Assembly (NCBI RefSeq): GCF_000725485.1
Contig: NZ_JOAG01000028.1
Span: 36,193 to 100,192 of the forward strand
Length of the DNA stretch: 64,000 nucleotides
Origin: Nonomuraea candida
GTDB taxonomy: Bacteria; Actinomycetota; Actinomycetes; Streptosporangiales; Streptosporangiaceae
Direction: 5' to 3'
Below, in pieces: positions 7,223 to 16,174 of this stretch. The notes beneath the pieces are model-generated. The model did not search any database. It saw only the letters and a program-made list of their open reading frames with translations, and had not been told where the DNA came from. Numbering within the stretch: position 1 is the first letter of the stretch; every line of letters begins with the position of its first letter. The position numbers and the translations under genes were made by a program.

Positions 7223-9121
7223 TTAGGTGACGTCGATGACCGCGGTGACCTGGCCCAGCGCCGTCGTCCCGACGATGAGGACCTCACCGGGGGTGTCGGT
7301 TGCCCCGTCCGGCAGCGCCTGCCAGTGAACAGGGATCGTGGTGATCGCGTTGTTCGCGGTGGTGAGCTTGCGGACGTGGGAGGGGAGTGCCGGAGTCCTG
7401 CCCACCCCGGTGGTGATGTAGACGGTGTCTTCGAGGATGTGCCTGGCCTGGCTCGCGTTGAACACGTCGATCGACGCGTGCGGCTCCCAGGTGTTGGGCA
7501 GCTCGGGCACGGCACGGAACATCGGCTGGTAGCCCGCAGGCTCCCAGACCAGCACGCCGGCACCCTGGTTGCCGACCACGTCGTTGGCGGCCTGGAAGAC
7601 CCGCTGGATGGCGTCTGCCTGGCCCTGGACGGTACGCGGGAAGGGCGAGTTGGGCAAGGGCGAGCCGTCGCCGCCGGACGCGGGGTAGGCGGTCTCGGCG
7701 ATGTCGATCTCGTAGCCGGGGTAGGTCGTCGCGATCGTGTGCAGGTTGACGTCCAGCGCGTCGGGCGAACCGTGCCACTCCGGATAGTACGAGATCGCGA
7801 GCACGTCAGGGTTCTGGCCTTTTGCCTTGACCCGGGTGAGGAACTGGCTCCAGAACTCCATGGTCTTGGCGAGCCGCCCGGCGTCGACGATCACATGGAT
7901 CTCCACCTTGGACTTCGGCGACGTGTCGCGCACGGCCTTGATCCCGGCCGCGGCCAAGGTGGTGAACCGGTCCCATGCCTCGTCGTAGAGCTGCTGCTCG
8001 GCCGGGTCGGCCGACTTCCAGTAGCGCCACAGCAGGCCGCCGCCGGGCTTCGACTGGTAGATGTCGGCTTGGTTGACGAAGTACGGCGGGTTGGTCGTGC
8101 CGATGAGGGCCGCCTCGCTGCCGTACAGGAAGCCGTTGATGATCTCGTTTCCGACGGCGACCTTGTCCGGCGTGGTGCCCTGCTTGATCAGTTGGCGGAG
8201 GTAGTCGCCGGTGAAGTCGTACACCGCCCGCGTCAGATCGTCGAACTCCAGCTCGGCCCAGGCGCGCGGTTTCGGTTGCTTGGCCGGGTCCGCCCAGGAG
8301 TCCGCGTAGTGGAAGTCGATGCCGAGCCCCATGCTCCGGTCCTTGATCCATCGTGCCGACTGCAGTGAACGTTCCGGCCCCTGGCGCGGGATCGGGGTCG
8401 GGTCACCGGTGCTTTCGTCCCTCGGCTCGTTGAAGATCCGCAGCCGGGCGTACTTCATGCCGCGGTCCTTGGCCACGTCGAGGAGGCGCGGTCCGGCGCC
8501 CCGGTCGGCGGCCAGGGGGTTGACCCAGTACTCCCGGGTCTGGACGTCGTCCGCCCAGGACAGGTCGGCGCCGAGAATGAGGTCGTCGCGCAGATAGTTG
8601 AAGACCTGGAGCTCGCTCACCCCGAGCTTGGGATGGCCTGACGCTCCGGTGACCGTGAGCCGGACGAAGCGTGTGCCCGGCCGGGTGAACAAGTGCACCG
8701 CTCCCCGTGACGCGGCCCGGTTGCGGGATTCGTCGGCGATCCTGGCCCACCTGCGACCGTCAGGCGAGGCCTCGATGACGTACCGGTACACCACGCCACG
8801 GTCAGCGAAGATCACCTTGACCTTCCGCAGATTGTCGTAGGCGCCGCCGAGGTCGACGGTCAGCCGCTGCCGGGCCCTGGAGCCGTCCGCGTACCAGGAG
8901 GTCGTCGGGTCTCCGTCGATGGCCAGTCGTGCGGTGGACAAGCCGCTGCTTGCCGTGGCGGAGGCCCAGAACTTGGCGGCGATGTTGCTTTCGATTGGCT
9001 TGATGTCCGCGGTGCCGAAGGTGGCGTGCGCCGGCGTGGGCGCCGTGAACATCCCGGCCACCAGCGCGGTCACGAGCACGGTGAGTGCCGCGGTGACGCG
9101 CCTCCAGGATTTATTGGTCAT
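7223..9121 (-). CDS. Secreted GH53 endo-beta-1,4-galactanase with F5/8-type C (discoidin) module
   Basis: 632 residues; ATG follows AGAGGA. A Sec signal peptide ends near residue 33 (APTPAHA). Residues about 40-185 form a discoidin/F5-8C carbohydrate-binding module, and residues about 188-600 the GH53 barrel. GH53 cuts beta-1,4-galactan in type I arabinogalactan and pectin side chains. The acid/base Glu is in VGNEIINGFL and the nucleophile Glu in EIDIAETAYP, so both catalytic residues are present. It is transcribed away from the rest of the locus. A palindromic operator (9303-9322) lies about 180 bases upstream of its start and recurs before the PL11 gene, suggesting shared control. Confidence 0.92.
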   Translation of the reverse strand: MTNKSWRRVTAALTVLVTALVAGMFTAPTPAHATFGTADIKPIESNIAAKFWASATASSGLSTARLAIDGDPTTSWYADGSRARQRLTVDLGGAYDNLRKVKVIFADRGVVYRYVIEASPDGRRWARIADESRNRAASRGAVHLFTRPGTRFVRLTVTGASGHPKLGVSELQVFNYLRDDLILGADLSWADDVQTREYWVNPLAADRGAGPRLLDVAKDRGMKYARLRIFNEPRDESTGDPTPIPRQGPERSLQSARWIKDRSMGLGIDFHYADSWADPAKQPKPRAWAELEFDDLTRAVYDFTGDYLRQLIKQGTTPDKVAVGNEIINGFLYGSEAALIGTTNPPYFVNQADIYQSKPGGGLLWRYWKSADPAEQQLYDEAWDRFTTLAAAGIKAVRDTSPKSKVEIHVIVDAGRLAKTMEFWSQFLTRVKAKGQNPDVLAISYYPEWHGSPDALDVNLHTIATTYPGYEIDIAETAYPASGGDGSPLPNSPFPRTVQGQADAIQRVFQAANDVVGNQGAGVLVWEPAGYQPMFRAVPELPNTWEPHASIDVFNASQARHILEDTVYITTGVGRTPALPSHVRKLTTANNAITTIPVHWQALPDGATDTPGEVLIVGTTALGQVTAVIDVT

Positions 9122-9302
9122 GATTCCTCTCGTGGTGTGCGTCTACGCGTTGGTCAGGCGGTCGGTGCTGCTCAGCCGGAAGGCTGCGGCGAATGGCGCA
9201 CGCCTTTCGGGCGCGACATCTCGGTGTGGACGGATACCGTTCCGTCTTGAATCGCATCCCTGAGAAAGGGCCAGGCGTTCGTGCGCGAAGTTCACGCGTT
9301 TG

Positions 9303-9322
9303 TTCTGTGCACGTTCACAGAA
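9303..9322. promoter_or_regulatory. LacI-type palindromic operator upstream of GH53 gene
   Basis: TTCTGTGCACGTTCACAGAA is a palindrome with 18 of 20 positions matching and a central CG, a form typical of LacI-family operators. The inner 14 bases recur exactly at 10622-10635, upstream of the PL11 gene. It lies about 180 bases upstream of the GH53 start, near where that gene's promoter would be. Confidence 0.55.
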
Positions 9323-9397
9323 CCGGAGACTCGCGAGCCATCCGGAGGGAGGGGGAAGCAGCCGCTCTCGGTCACGGCGTCGGAGGCCCCCTGCGCC

Positions 9398-9537
9398 CCT
9401 TCCGAACCGTGCGTAGTGAGGTGCCAGCCGGCTGTGGCGTCGAGGTCGAGGTGGTCGATGTTGGGCAGTCCGGCCGTGGTGGGGTCCACTCGGATGGTGT
9501 TGCCGCCGGTGTTCGGCGGGACGGTCATGGTCTTGGT
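9398..9537 (-). repeat. Inverted copy of 140-bp CBM35-end repeat (partner at 15814-15950)
   Basis: On the minus strand this segment matches 15814-15950 of the plus strand at roughly 95%, with one 3-base gap. The match continues past the stop codon of the intact gene into its 3' flank (TACCTCACTGCGCACGG against CACCTCACTACGCACGG). This makes it a DNA-level duplication, not just a shared protein domain. Confidence 0.85.
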
Positions 9538-10130
9538 GTCTGCGGCATCCAGCCGGTGTCCGCGCCTTTGACGAAGGAGGCGGCCTCTGCCTGTGGTGCC
9601 CGGATGGCGCTGGCGTCCCAGCGCCGGTGCGCCGCCCGCCGCGCCGAGCAGGACGGTACGCCGCCGCATGCCGCCGGGTGTGCCTCTTTCGTTGTCGATC
9701 ATGGCACGGGATCCCTTCGATGGGGAAATGTCCGCTGTGGACTTCGACATGACAGTGGGCAACCGCCGAACCGCCGGTTCGCGAAGTGCACCTGATCGCG
9801 CGGGCGGTCGATCGAACGAGGAGACGGTCCTGGGCGACGGGCACGACTCGGCGGAGAGGGCGTGCCCCAGCGGGCCGAGCCGGGCCACAGCCGCCGGCGG
9901 GCTTAAGGAGTGCCGTGGGGAGAGCGAGGCGATCGCCCGACCCTCGCGGCAGGCGCCGAAGCCGGCACCCGCTCTGCCGCCCGCTCCCCGTTCCGGTCAC
10001 CTTGATATCCAGGAAAGGGCGGCACAGGGTTATGTCACCAGGTGTTGTCGTGGCGACGGAAGACGGCCGAGGCGTTCCATCCCGTGCGTGGTCCGGCCGC
10101 CGGGGGGCGTGGCCGGGAGCACGCGCACAC

Positions 10131-10172
10131 GACGGGGTCATCGATCGTTGGGGCTGATCGAGTGGGGCGCAT
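10131..10172 (-). pseudogene. LacI-family regulator remnant (first codons only)
   Basis: From ATG 10172, with AGGAG 8 bases upstream, the frame reads MRPTRSAPTIDDP. TIDD(VA) is the standard opening of LacI-family helix-turn-helix domains. After 12 codons the match is lost and no LacI sequence is seen further on. A good promoter and operator lie just upstream, so this looks like the truncated head of a local sugar-responsive repressor. The reading rests on a short motif. Confidence 0.45.
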
Positions 10173-10197
10173 GGGAGCTCCTAGGGGGGTCGGAGCA

Positions 10198-10248
10198 GTT
10201 AAACCGATATAACGGCGCAAGCGTAGGAGCGTTGCCTCGGCTCGTCAA
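10198..10248 (-). promoter_or_regulatory. Sigma-70-type promoter with LacI-type operator before the LacI remnant
   Basis: On the minus strand: -35 TTGACG (10248-10243), 17-base spacer, -10 TACGCT (10225-10220), then GTTATATCGGTTTAAC (10213-10198). The last is a palindrome of form GTTAnAnCGnTnTAAC placed over the expected transcription start, as for an autorepressed LacI gene. The gene it drives is now only a remnant. Confidence 0.6.
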
Positions 10249-10344
10249 GGCTTCGGGACAGGCAGCTCACCGCCGACGTGCTGGGATCAGCCTGCCGGTA
10301 CGGTCGACGGCCGCCCCGGCGGGACCCCAGCGGCATGGCCGGGC

Positions 10345-10356
10345 GTAACCGGTTAC
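10345..10356. promoter_or_regulatory. Perfect 12-bp palindrome GTAACCGGTTAC
   Basis: GTAACCGGTTAC is perfectly palindromic with a central CG and lies in the gene-free stretch before the PL11 gene. It is a possible operator. No regulator can be assigned. Confidence 0.35.
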
Positions 10357-10621
10357 TACAGGACATCGATCGTCGCCGCCACGACTCCTGAGGTCATCCG
10401 GTTCGCTGTGCCATGCCTACGCGGCCGTCCGGCTTCTCCACGTGCCCGACGGAGGGACGCATGAAACTTTCACGTCCACACTCCCGGATATCGCACTCTC
10501 TGGGAGCGTGCACAGAGAGGAAGATGGCCTATTCGCCAACGATTACAGCGGCCTGCTTGCCGGCAGCGCCCTCACCTCGGATTTCGAGCAAGCTCTTTCA
10601 GTACGCCACGCTCTGCATTAC

Positions 10622-10635
10622 TGTGCACGTTCACA
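10622..10635. promoter_or_regulatory. Second copy of operator TGTGCACGTTCACA
   Basis: Identical over 14 bases to the core of the operator at 9303-9322. It lies about 600 bases upstream of the PL11 gene in an otherwise gene-free stretch. The two copies bracket the LacI remnant and could place GH53 and the plus-strand CAZyme genes under one repressor. Confidence 0.5.
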
Positions 10636-11036
10636 TAGCCTCATCCCGTTTGTGAGGAGGACATGTGGTCGCATCCCCCACCCCACTCGCGGCTTCACGC
10701 CCGCCCGATCCCCCGCCGCCGTAGAACAGGCGGTGAAACGACATCCGCCTAACGGCGACCGTCGACACCGGCCCGCTCATGTGAACTGTCCGCCCAGCCG
10801 CGTCCCAGGACGCGGGCGCCACTGGGCCGGCCCACCGTGTCCGCAGCCAGCGACGAAGCTGGACAACCACAGGCCCTCACGGAAAAGCACGAATCATCAT
10901 GGGTTCATCTCGGTCAGGCCATCGCGTAACAGGACCGCCGGTTTCCACGAGACTCGCCGTCCCCGCCCTCCTCGTCCTCCCGACGGATCTGCTCGCCGTG
11001 CCGCTCGCGACCCCGGCCGCGCTCTACCTGACGCAG

Positions 11037-11106
11037 GTGAGCGACAGGGTGAGCGACAGGGTGAGCGACAGGGTGAGCGACAGGGTGAGCGACAGGGTGA
11101 GCGACA
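11037..11106 (+). repeat. 12-bp tandem repeat GTGAGCGACAGG, about 5.8 copies
   Basis: Five perfect copies of GTGAGCGACAGG followed by a partial sixth. The period keeps the reading frame, encoding VSDR repeats in the ORF 10899-11249. It lies 130 bases before the PL11 start. Perfect identity between copies suggests recent slippage expansion. Confidence 0.9.
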
Positions 11107-11235
11107 ACACGCCCTTCACCTCCGATGGAGTGAAAGAGATGGCCAAGCTCGTCCTGCGGCGCGTGCGCGAGCCGAACCTGTCGCTGGTGCCGTACCGGCG
11201 ACAACCATCCCCGACCTACCTGCTGGAGTTCCCTC

Positions 11236-13473
11236 ATGTCCTTACGTAGACCACGCGCCGCCCTGCTGTCGGCCGGCGTCGCGCTGACGGTGGCCACCAC
11301 AGGTGTCGTCATTTCCGCGGAAGCCTCGGCAGCGGCGACCCGTTACGAGGCGGAGACCGCGCCGGCCACGTGCGACGGCGTCATCGAGTCCAACCACGCC
11401 GGCTTCTCCGGCAGCGGATTCTGCAACGGCGACAACGCGGCCGGCGCGGCGGCGCAGTTCACCGTGACCGCGGCCGCGGCCGGCGAGGCCACCATCTCGA
11501 TCCGGTACGCCAACGGCGCGACCGCGGGCCGTCCCGCGGATGTGCTGGTCAACGGCGCGGTCGCACATGCCGCCAGCGCGTTCGACCCGACCGGCGCCTG
11601 GACGACGTGGGTCACCAGAACGCTGACCGTGTCGCTGAACGCGGGCGACAACATCATCCGGTTGAGCCCGACCGCCGCCGACGGCCTGCCCAACGTGGAC
11701 TATCTGGAGGCCGACGCGGGCGCTCAAAACCCGACCGGCCGGCAAATGGAGGATCTCAACCGTGGCCTCATCAGCGTGCGGTCGGGCAGCGGAAACCTGG
11801 TGTCCTGGCGATTGCTGGGCACCGAGAGCATGAGCACCGGATTCAACCTCTACCGAGACTCGACCAAGCTGAACCCCTCACCGCTCACCGGCGCCACCAA
11901 CTACCTCGACAACGGCGCGCCGGCGAACGCCTCCTACACCGTTCGCGCGGTCGTGGACGGGGCCGAACAGCCCGCGTCCGAGCCGTCGCTGCGCTTCACC
12001 GGCGGCAACTATCTCGACGTGCCGATCTCCCGTCCGGGGAGCAACTACACCGCCGGAGACGCGAGCGTCGGCGACGCGGACGGCGACGGTCAGTACGAGA
12101 TCTTCCTCAAGTGGGACCCCAGCGACCAGAAGGACAACTCTCAGTCCGGGGTCACCAGCAACGTCTACATCGATGCCTACCGGCTCAACGGCCAGCGGCT
12201 GTGGCGCATTGACCTGGGCCGTAACATCCGGGCCGGCGCGCACTACACGCAGTTCCAGGTCTATGACTACGACGGCGACGGCCGGGCCGAACTGGCGGTC
12301 AAGACCGGCGACGGCACCGTCTCCGGCACCGGCCAGACGATCGGCAACGCAGTCGCTGACCACCGCAACTCCTCCGGTTACATCATCACGGGACCGGAGT
12401 ACCTGACCATGTTCAACGGGCTCACCGGCGCCGCCATGTCCACGGTCGCCTTCGACCCGGCCCGCGGCAATATCAACGACTGGGGCGACAACTACGGCAA
12501 CCGCGGCGACCGGTTCCTGGCCGGCACGGCCTACCTCGACGGCCGGCGGCCCAGCCTGATCATGGGCCGCGGCTACTACGCCAAGAGCACGATCGCGGCC
12601 TGGGACTTCCGCGACGGCCGGCTCACCCGGCGCTGGAAGTTCGACTCCAGCAGCGCCGGCAGCCAGTGGACCGGCCGCGGCGCGCACTCGCTGTCCATCG
12701 CCGACGTCGACGGCAACGGCACGGACGAGATCATCTACGGCGGCATGACCATCAACGCCAATGGCACCGGCCGCTACACCACCAGCTTCTACGCCCACGG
12801 CGACGCCCTGCACGTGGGCGACTTCGTGCCCGGCCGGGCCGGCAAGGAGATCTGGATGATCCACGAGCAGAGCTCCGGCGCCGCCGCCACTCTGCGTGAC
12901 GCGGGCAACGGCTCCGTCATCATGCAGAAGAACAACAGCTGCGGCTGCGAGGGTCCGGCACGCGGCGTGGCCGGCGACATTCACGCCGGTAACGCCGGCG
13001 GCGAGTTCTGGGGCACGGGCACCGGCCTGGGCAACCTCTTCAACGCCTCCGGCGGCAGCGTCGGGCGCAACCCCGGCAGCTACAACTTCCTGGCCTGGTG
13101 GGACGGCGACCCGGTGCGGGAACTGCTGGACGGCAACCACGTCGACAAGTACGGCACCGGCGGCGACACCCGCCTGCTCACCGCCTCCGGCGCGCACTCG
13201 ATCAACGGCACCAAGGCGACCCCGTCCCTGTCGGGGGACCTGTTCGGCGACTGGCGCGAGGAGATCATCCTGCCCCGCGACGACAACGCCGCGCTGCGCG
13301 TCTACGCCACTCCCAGCCAGACCGACCGGCGCATCTACACCCTGATGCACGACGCGCAGTACCGCGTCGCCATCGCCTGGCAGAACACCGCCTACAACCA
13401 GCCGCCCCACCCGAGCTTCTTCCTCGGCGACGGCATGAGCACCCCGCCTCAACCGGACATCTACGTCCGCTGA
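11236..13473 (+). CDS. Secreted PL11 rhamnogalacturonan lyase with N-terminal CBM35
   Basis: 745 residues. A Sec signal ends near residue 34 (EASAAA). Residues 36-155 are a CBM35 module (RYEAETAPATCDG ... GLPNVDYLEADAG). The rest is a PL11 lyase opening with RQMEDLNRGLISVRSG and carrying Ca-binding-type repeats DADGDGQYEIF, DYDGDGRAELAVK and DVDGNGTDEI, as expected for the beta-propeller of this family. PL11 cleaves the rhamnogalacturonan-I backbone by beta-elimination. Its normal length is about 600 residues plus modules. The CBM35 is closely similar to that of the GH43 protein that follows, suggesting module sharing inside the locus. The ribosome binding site is weak (GGAG). Confidence 0.93.
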   Translation: MSLRRPRAALLSAGVALTVATTGVVISAEASAAATRYEAETAPATCDGVIESNHAGFSGSGFCNGDNAAGAAAQFTVTAAAAGEATISIRYANGATAGRPADVLVNGAVAHAASAFDPTGAWTTWVTRTLTVSLNAGDNIIRLSPTAADGLPNVDYLEADAGAQNPTGRQMEDLNRGLISVRSGSGNLVSWRLLGTESMSTGFNLYRDSTKLNPSPLTGATNYLDNGAPANASYTVRAVVDGAEQPASEPSLRFTGGNYLDVPISRPGSNYTAGDASVGDADGDGQYEIFLKWDPSDQKDNSQSGVTSNVYIDAYRLNGQRLWRIDLGRNIRAGAHYTQFQVYDYDGDGRAELAVKTGDGTVSGTGQTIGNAVADHRNSSGYIITGPEYLTMFNGLTGAAMSTVAFDPARGNINDWGDNYGNRGDRFLAGTAYLDGRRPSLIMGRGYYAKSTIAAWDFRDGRLTRRWKFDSSSAGSQWTGRGAHSLSIADVDGNGTDEIIYGGMTINANGTGRYTTSFYAHGDALHVGDFVPGRAGKEIWMIHEQSSGAAATLRDAGNGSVIMQKNNSCGCEGPARGVAGDIHAGNAGGEFWGTGTGLGNLFNASGGSVGRNPGSYNFLAWWDGDPVRELLDGNHVDKYGTGGDTRLLTASGAHSINGTKATPSLSGDLFGDWREEIILPRDDNAALRVYATPSQTDRRIYTLMHDAQYRVAIAWQNTAYNQPPHPSFFLGDGMSTPPQPDIYVR

Positions 13474-13594
13474 TCGCGTGACCGGCCTTGGCCATTCGAG
13501 GAGATCCGACCACTGCGACCGGACTGCCCACCGCCGACTGCCTCGACGTCAGCGGGTGAGAGCGCCGGCGCCACGATGAACGAAGGGCAGCACC

Positions 13595-15931
13595 ATGATC
13601 GGTACCTTACGCCGAACGCTGGAGCGGGGAGGGCTCGTCGCCGCGGCATGGCTGGTCATGTCAGCGGCGGCATCCGGTGCCCCCGCCGCGGCGGCTGAAC
13701 CCCTGGCGGCCAGCGACGGCCACGTCTCCCACTATTTCGCCGCGGACTACACCGCCGGCTCGTGGGCGGCCTTCTCCTCGGTCAGGAACTCACTCACTGA
13801 ACGAGGAGGCGACGACGACGCCACCGCCCGCGAGAAACTCGAAAGGGCCGCTGATGGCCTGGTCATGGTTCGTGGCCTGAAGAGCCTGGTCGCGGACTAC
13901 AAGACTCGCCCCGCCGGCAAGTACACGAGCGACTCCTGGGCGCCCTTCGCCAAGGCGTTGGCCGATGCGGACGGCGTCGTCGCCGACACCTCGGCGACCG
14001 CTTCGGAAGTCGCCGCCGCGAAGACGGCGCTGACGACTGCCGCCGGCGACCTCGTGGCCGCCGACGAGGGGACGTTCCAGACCATCACCAACGATGTCTT
14101 CTGGAACGACACGAGCGGCAACCCCATCTATTCGCAAGGCGGCGGTGTCTTCAGGTTCGGCGACACCTACTACTGGTACGGCGTGCACTACACGGGCGCC
14201 GAACTCTACCGGGCCAACCCGACGAGAAAGTACGACGGCGACGTCTCGTTCGTCTCGATCCCCGTGTACTCGTCGAAGGATCTGGTGAACTGGAAGTTCG
14301 AGAACCGCGTCGCCACCCGCTCCACGAGCCTCGGTAGCGGGGCCACCCTCGGACAGGCGGGCTGGGTAGGACGGCTGGGCGTCTCCTACAACGAGAACAC
14401 CGGAAAGTACGTGCTGGTCGTGCAGGCGTATCTCCCGGCGATGGGTGGCGACGGGGTTCTGTTCCTCCGGGGCGACTCCCCCACCGACACCTTCGACTAC
14501 GCCTACTTCCAGACCCAGGTCGTCAACTCTCCCACGACGGGAACCGGAGACCAGACCGTCTTCACCGACGAGGGCGGGGAAGACTACCTGATCTTCTCCA
14601 ACCGATCAGGGCGCTCCCGTGCTTTTGTCTCCAAGCTGAGAGAGTCCGACTCGCTACGGATCGAGCCCGCCGTGCAAATCGGCTACAACTCCGCCGGGCG
14701 CGAGGGCAACGCCATGTTCAAGCTCGACGGCAAGTACTATCACGCCGCCTCGGACCTGCACGGCTGGAACACCTCGGTCACCCACGTCATCGAGTCGACC
14801 GGCAGCAACGTTCAAGGCTCCTACACCGGTGAGTACACCCTCGCCGGCACCGAGATGGACTACAGCCACGTGACCCAGACCGGGTTCTTCGTGACCGTCA
14901 AGGGCACCAAGCAGAACACGGTCATCTACGCCGGCGACCGCTGGGCCGACTTCGCCTGGAACGGCATCGGCTACAACCAGTGGATGCCGGTGACCAAGAC
15001 CGGCGCCCGGCCCCAGTTCCATTCCGTGAGCCAATGGCAGTTCAACGTCACGACCGGAGAATGGCGGGTCGGTCCGGCGAACAACTACGCTCTCAACCCC
15101 AATTTCCAGGCCGACCGCATCATCGTCTCCCAGGTTCAGGGGTGGACGAACTTCCGCGAGTCGGGGCCGGCCTCCCTCGTGACCAACGTCGACGGCGGCG
15201 CCAACGGGTCCCGCTTCGCGCTGCGGATCGGGGCCACGCAGTCCTACGCGGGTGGCGTGCGGCAGCAGATCACTGTGCCGGCCGGCGTCTACAGGCTGTC
15301 CGCGTTCGCCAGGACCACCGGTTCGCTCAGCGCCGCGCAGATGACGATCACGGACGCCGGCGGCGCCTCGCGCACGCTCAACATCCCGGCATCCAGCGGC
15401 TGGACCCGCCGCGAGCTCACGGAGATCCCGGTGTCCGCGGGCACGGCCACCATCACGATCCGGGCGGCGTCCGGCAACGGATACCTGTTCGTCGACGACC
15501 TCGAACTCGTCAGGACGTCCGGGGACACGCCGCCGCCGGGGCAGCGTTACGAGGCGGAGACCGCGCCGGCGGTGTGCCAGGGCACGATCGATGCGAATTG
15601 GGCCGGCTTCTCCGGGACCGGTTTCTGTAACGGAGACAACGCCGCCGGCGCCTATGCCCAGTTCACGGTGAACCCGCCGGCGGCCGGACCGGCGACGCTC
15701 GGCATCCGGTACGCCAACGGCGCCGGCAGCGCCAGGACCGCCAACCTGATCGTCAACGGCTCCCCGGCGGCGACGGTGTCGTTCGAACCCACCGGCGCCT
15801 GGACGACGTGGGCCACCAAGACCATGACCGTCCCGCTGAACACCGGCGGCAACACCATCCGAGTGGACCCCACCACCACAGCCGGACTGCCCAACATCGA
15901 CCACCTCGACCTCGACGCCACAGCCGGCTGA
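13595..15931 (+). CDS. Secreted GH43 (exo-beta-1,3-galactanase-like) with FIVAR-like, CBM and CBM35 modules
   Basis: 778 residues. The signal peptide ends near residue 34. Residues about 80-150 form a small helical FIVAR-type repeat (SDSWAPFAKALADADGV). Residues about 155-490 are a GH43 five-bladed propeller (NDVFWNDTSGNPIYSQGG, TYYWYGVHY). Next come a jelly-roll CBM (about 500-640) and a CBM35 (about 650-778). The architecture and propeller resemble GH43 subfamily 24 enzymes that remove galactose from beta-1,3-galactan of type II arabinogalactan, but the subfamily is inferred. The last 115 coding bases and some 3' flank are duplicated in inverted orientation at 9398-9537. Confidence 0.85.
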   Translation: MIGTLRRTLERGGLVAAAWLVMSAAASGAPAAAAEPLAASDGHVSHYFAADYTAGSWAAFSSVRNSLTERGGDDDATAREKLERAADGLVMVRGLKSLVADYKTRPAGKYTSDSWAPFAKALADADGVVADTSATASEVAAAKTALTTAAGDLVAADEGTFQTITNDVFWNDTSGNPIYSQGGGVFRFGDTYYWYGVHYTGAELYRANPTRKYDGDVSFVSIPVYSSKDLVNWKFENRVATRSTSLGSGATLGQAGWVGRLGVSYNENTGKYVLVVQAYLPAMGGDGVLFLRGDSPTDTFDYAYFQTQVVNSPTTGTGDQTVFTDEGGEDYLIFSNRSGRSRAFVSKLRESDSLRIEPAVQIGYNSAGREGNAMFKLDGKYYHAASDLHGWNTSVTHVIESTGSNVQGSYTGEYTLAGTEMDYSHVTQTGFFVTVKGTKQNTVIYAGDRWADFAWNGIGYNQWMPVTKTGARPQFHSVSQWQFNVTTGEWRVGPANNYALNPNFQADRIIVSQVQGWTNFRESGPASLVTNVDGGANGSRFALRIGATQSYAGGVRQQITVPAGVYRLSAFARTTGSLSAAQMTITDAGGASRTLNIPASSGWTRRELTEIPVSAGTATITIRAASGNGYLFVDDLELVRTSGDTPPPGQRYEAETAPAVCQGTIDANWAGFSGTGFCNGDNAAGAYAQFTVNPPAAGPATLGIRYANGAGSARTANLIVNGSPAATVSFEPTGAWTTWATKTMTVPLNTGGNTIRVDPTTTAGLPNIDHLDLDATAG

Positions 15932-15950
15932 TACCTCACTGCGCACGGTC
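15814..15950 (+). repeat. Plus-strand copy of 140-bp CBM35-end repeat
   Basis: The partner of the inverted copy at 9398-9537. It covers the last CBM35 strands, the TGA stop and about 20 bases of flank. The two copies face each other across 6.3 kb holding the LacI remnant, PL11 and GH43 genes. Confidence 0.85.
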
Positions 15951-16174
15951 AGGAGGAGGTCCGCGGCGCCGCAGCGTGCCGGCCCGCCCAGGACGCCGCA
16001 CTGGGCAACGGCTGGAACCCGGCCGGCATCGACAACTCCGGCAACGGCCGGGAGAACCAGGCCGTCTTCCACCAGAACGGCCGCATCCGACCCCAGCCTC
16101 CGCGGGCTCCCCCGACCAACGGACACGACCGAACTCCCCTCGCTACAGCCACCCCCGCACCCAAGGAGCCACCC

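Larger units (their letters stand above)
9292..9702 (-). pseudogene. Gutted exported CBM35 protein (Tat signal joined to CBM35 end)
   Basis: The frame starts at ATG 9702 and encodes MIDNERGTPGGMRRRTVLLG, a Tat-type signal start. After an unrelated stretch of about 30 codons it runs directly into TMTVPPNTGGNTIRVDP...PNIDHLDLDATAG, the last 35 or so residues of a CBM35 domain. Everything between signal and CBM35 end, including any catalytic domain, is missing. The normal stop (TGA in the 15.9-kb copy) is TGG here, so the frame reads on for about 40 codons. It is best explained as a deletion remnant of a secreted glycosidase gene. No function is expected. Confidence 0.7.
9703..11235. other. 1.5-kb regulatory/decayed stretch between divergent CAZyme genes
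   Basis: Apart from the LacI remnant, its promoter, two palindromes and a tandem repeat, no intact gene is supported. One plus-strand ORF (10899-11249, 116 codons) starts with a hydrophobic signal-like stretch (RLAVPALLVLPTDLLAVPLA) and contains five VSDR repeats. It matches no family I know, ends inside the PL11 gene start, and has no clear ribosome binding site, so I treat it as decayed sequence. Confidence 0.45.

Noticed and set aside
6803..8368. 521-codon plus-strand ORF over the GH53 gene
   Set aside because: Antisense shadow; GH53 motifs lie on the other strand.
11037..11106. Possible CRISPR (also 20649-20708 and 59774-59909)
   Set aside because: Units are adjacent without spacers and have periods of 12, 15 and 19-20 bases. 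No cas gene is near.
10442..11287. 281-codon ORF in the gap before PL11
   Set aside because: Arg/Pro-rich, no ribosome binding site, crosses the 12-bp repeat out of frame with VSDR and overlaps the PL11 signal peptide.
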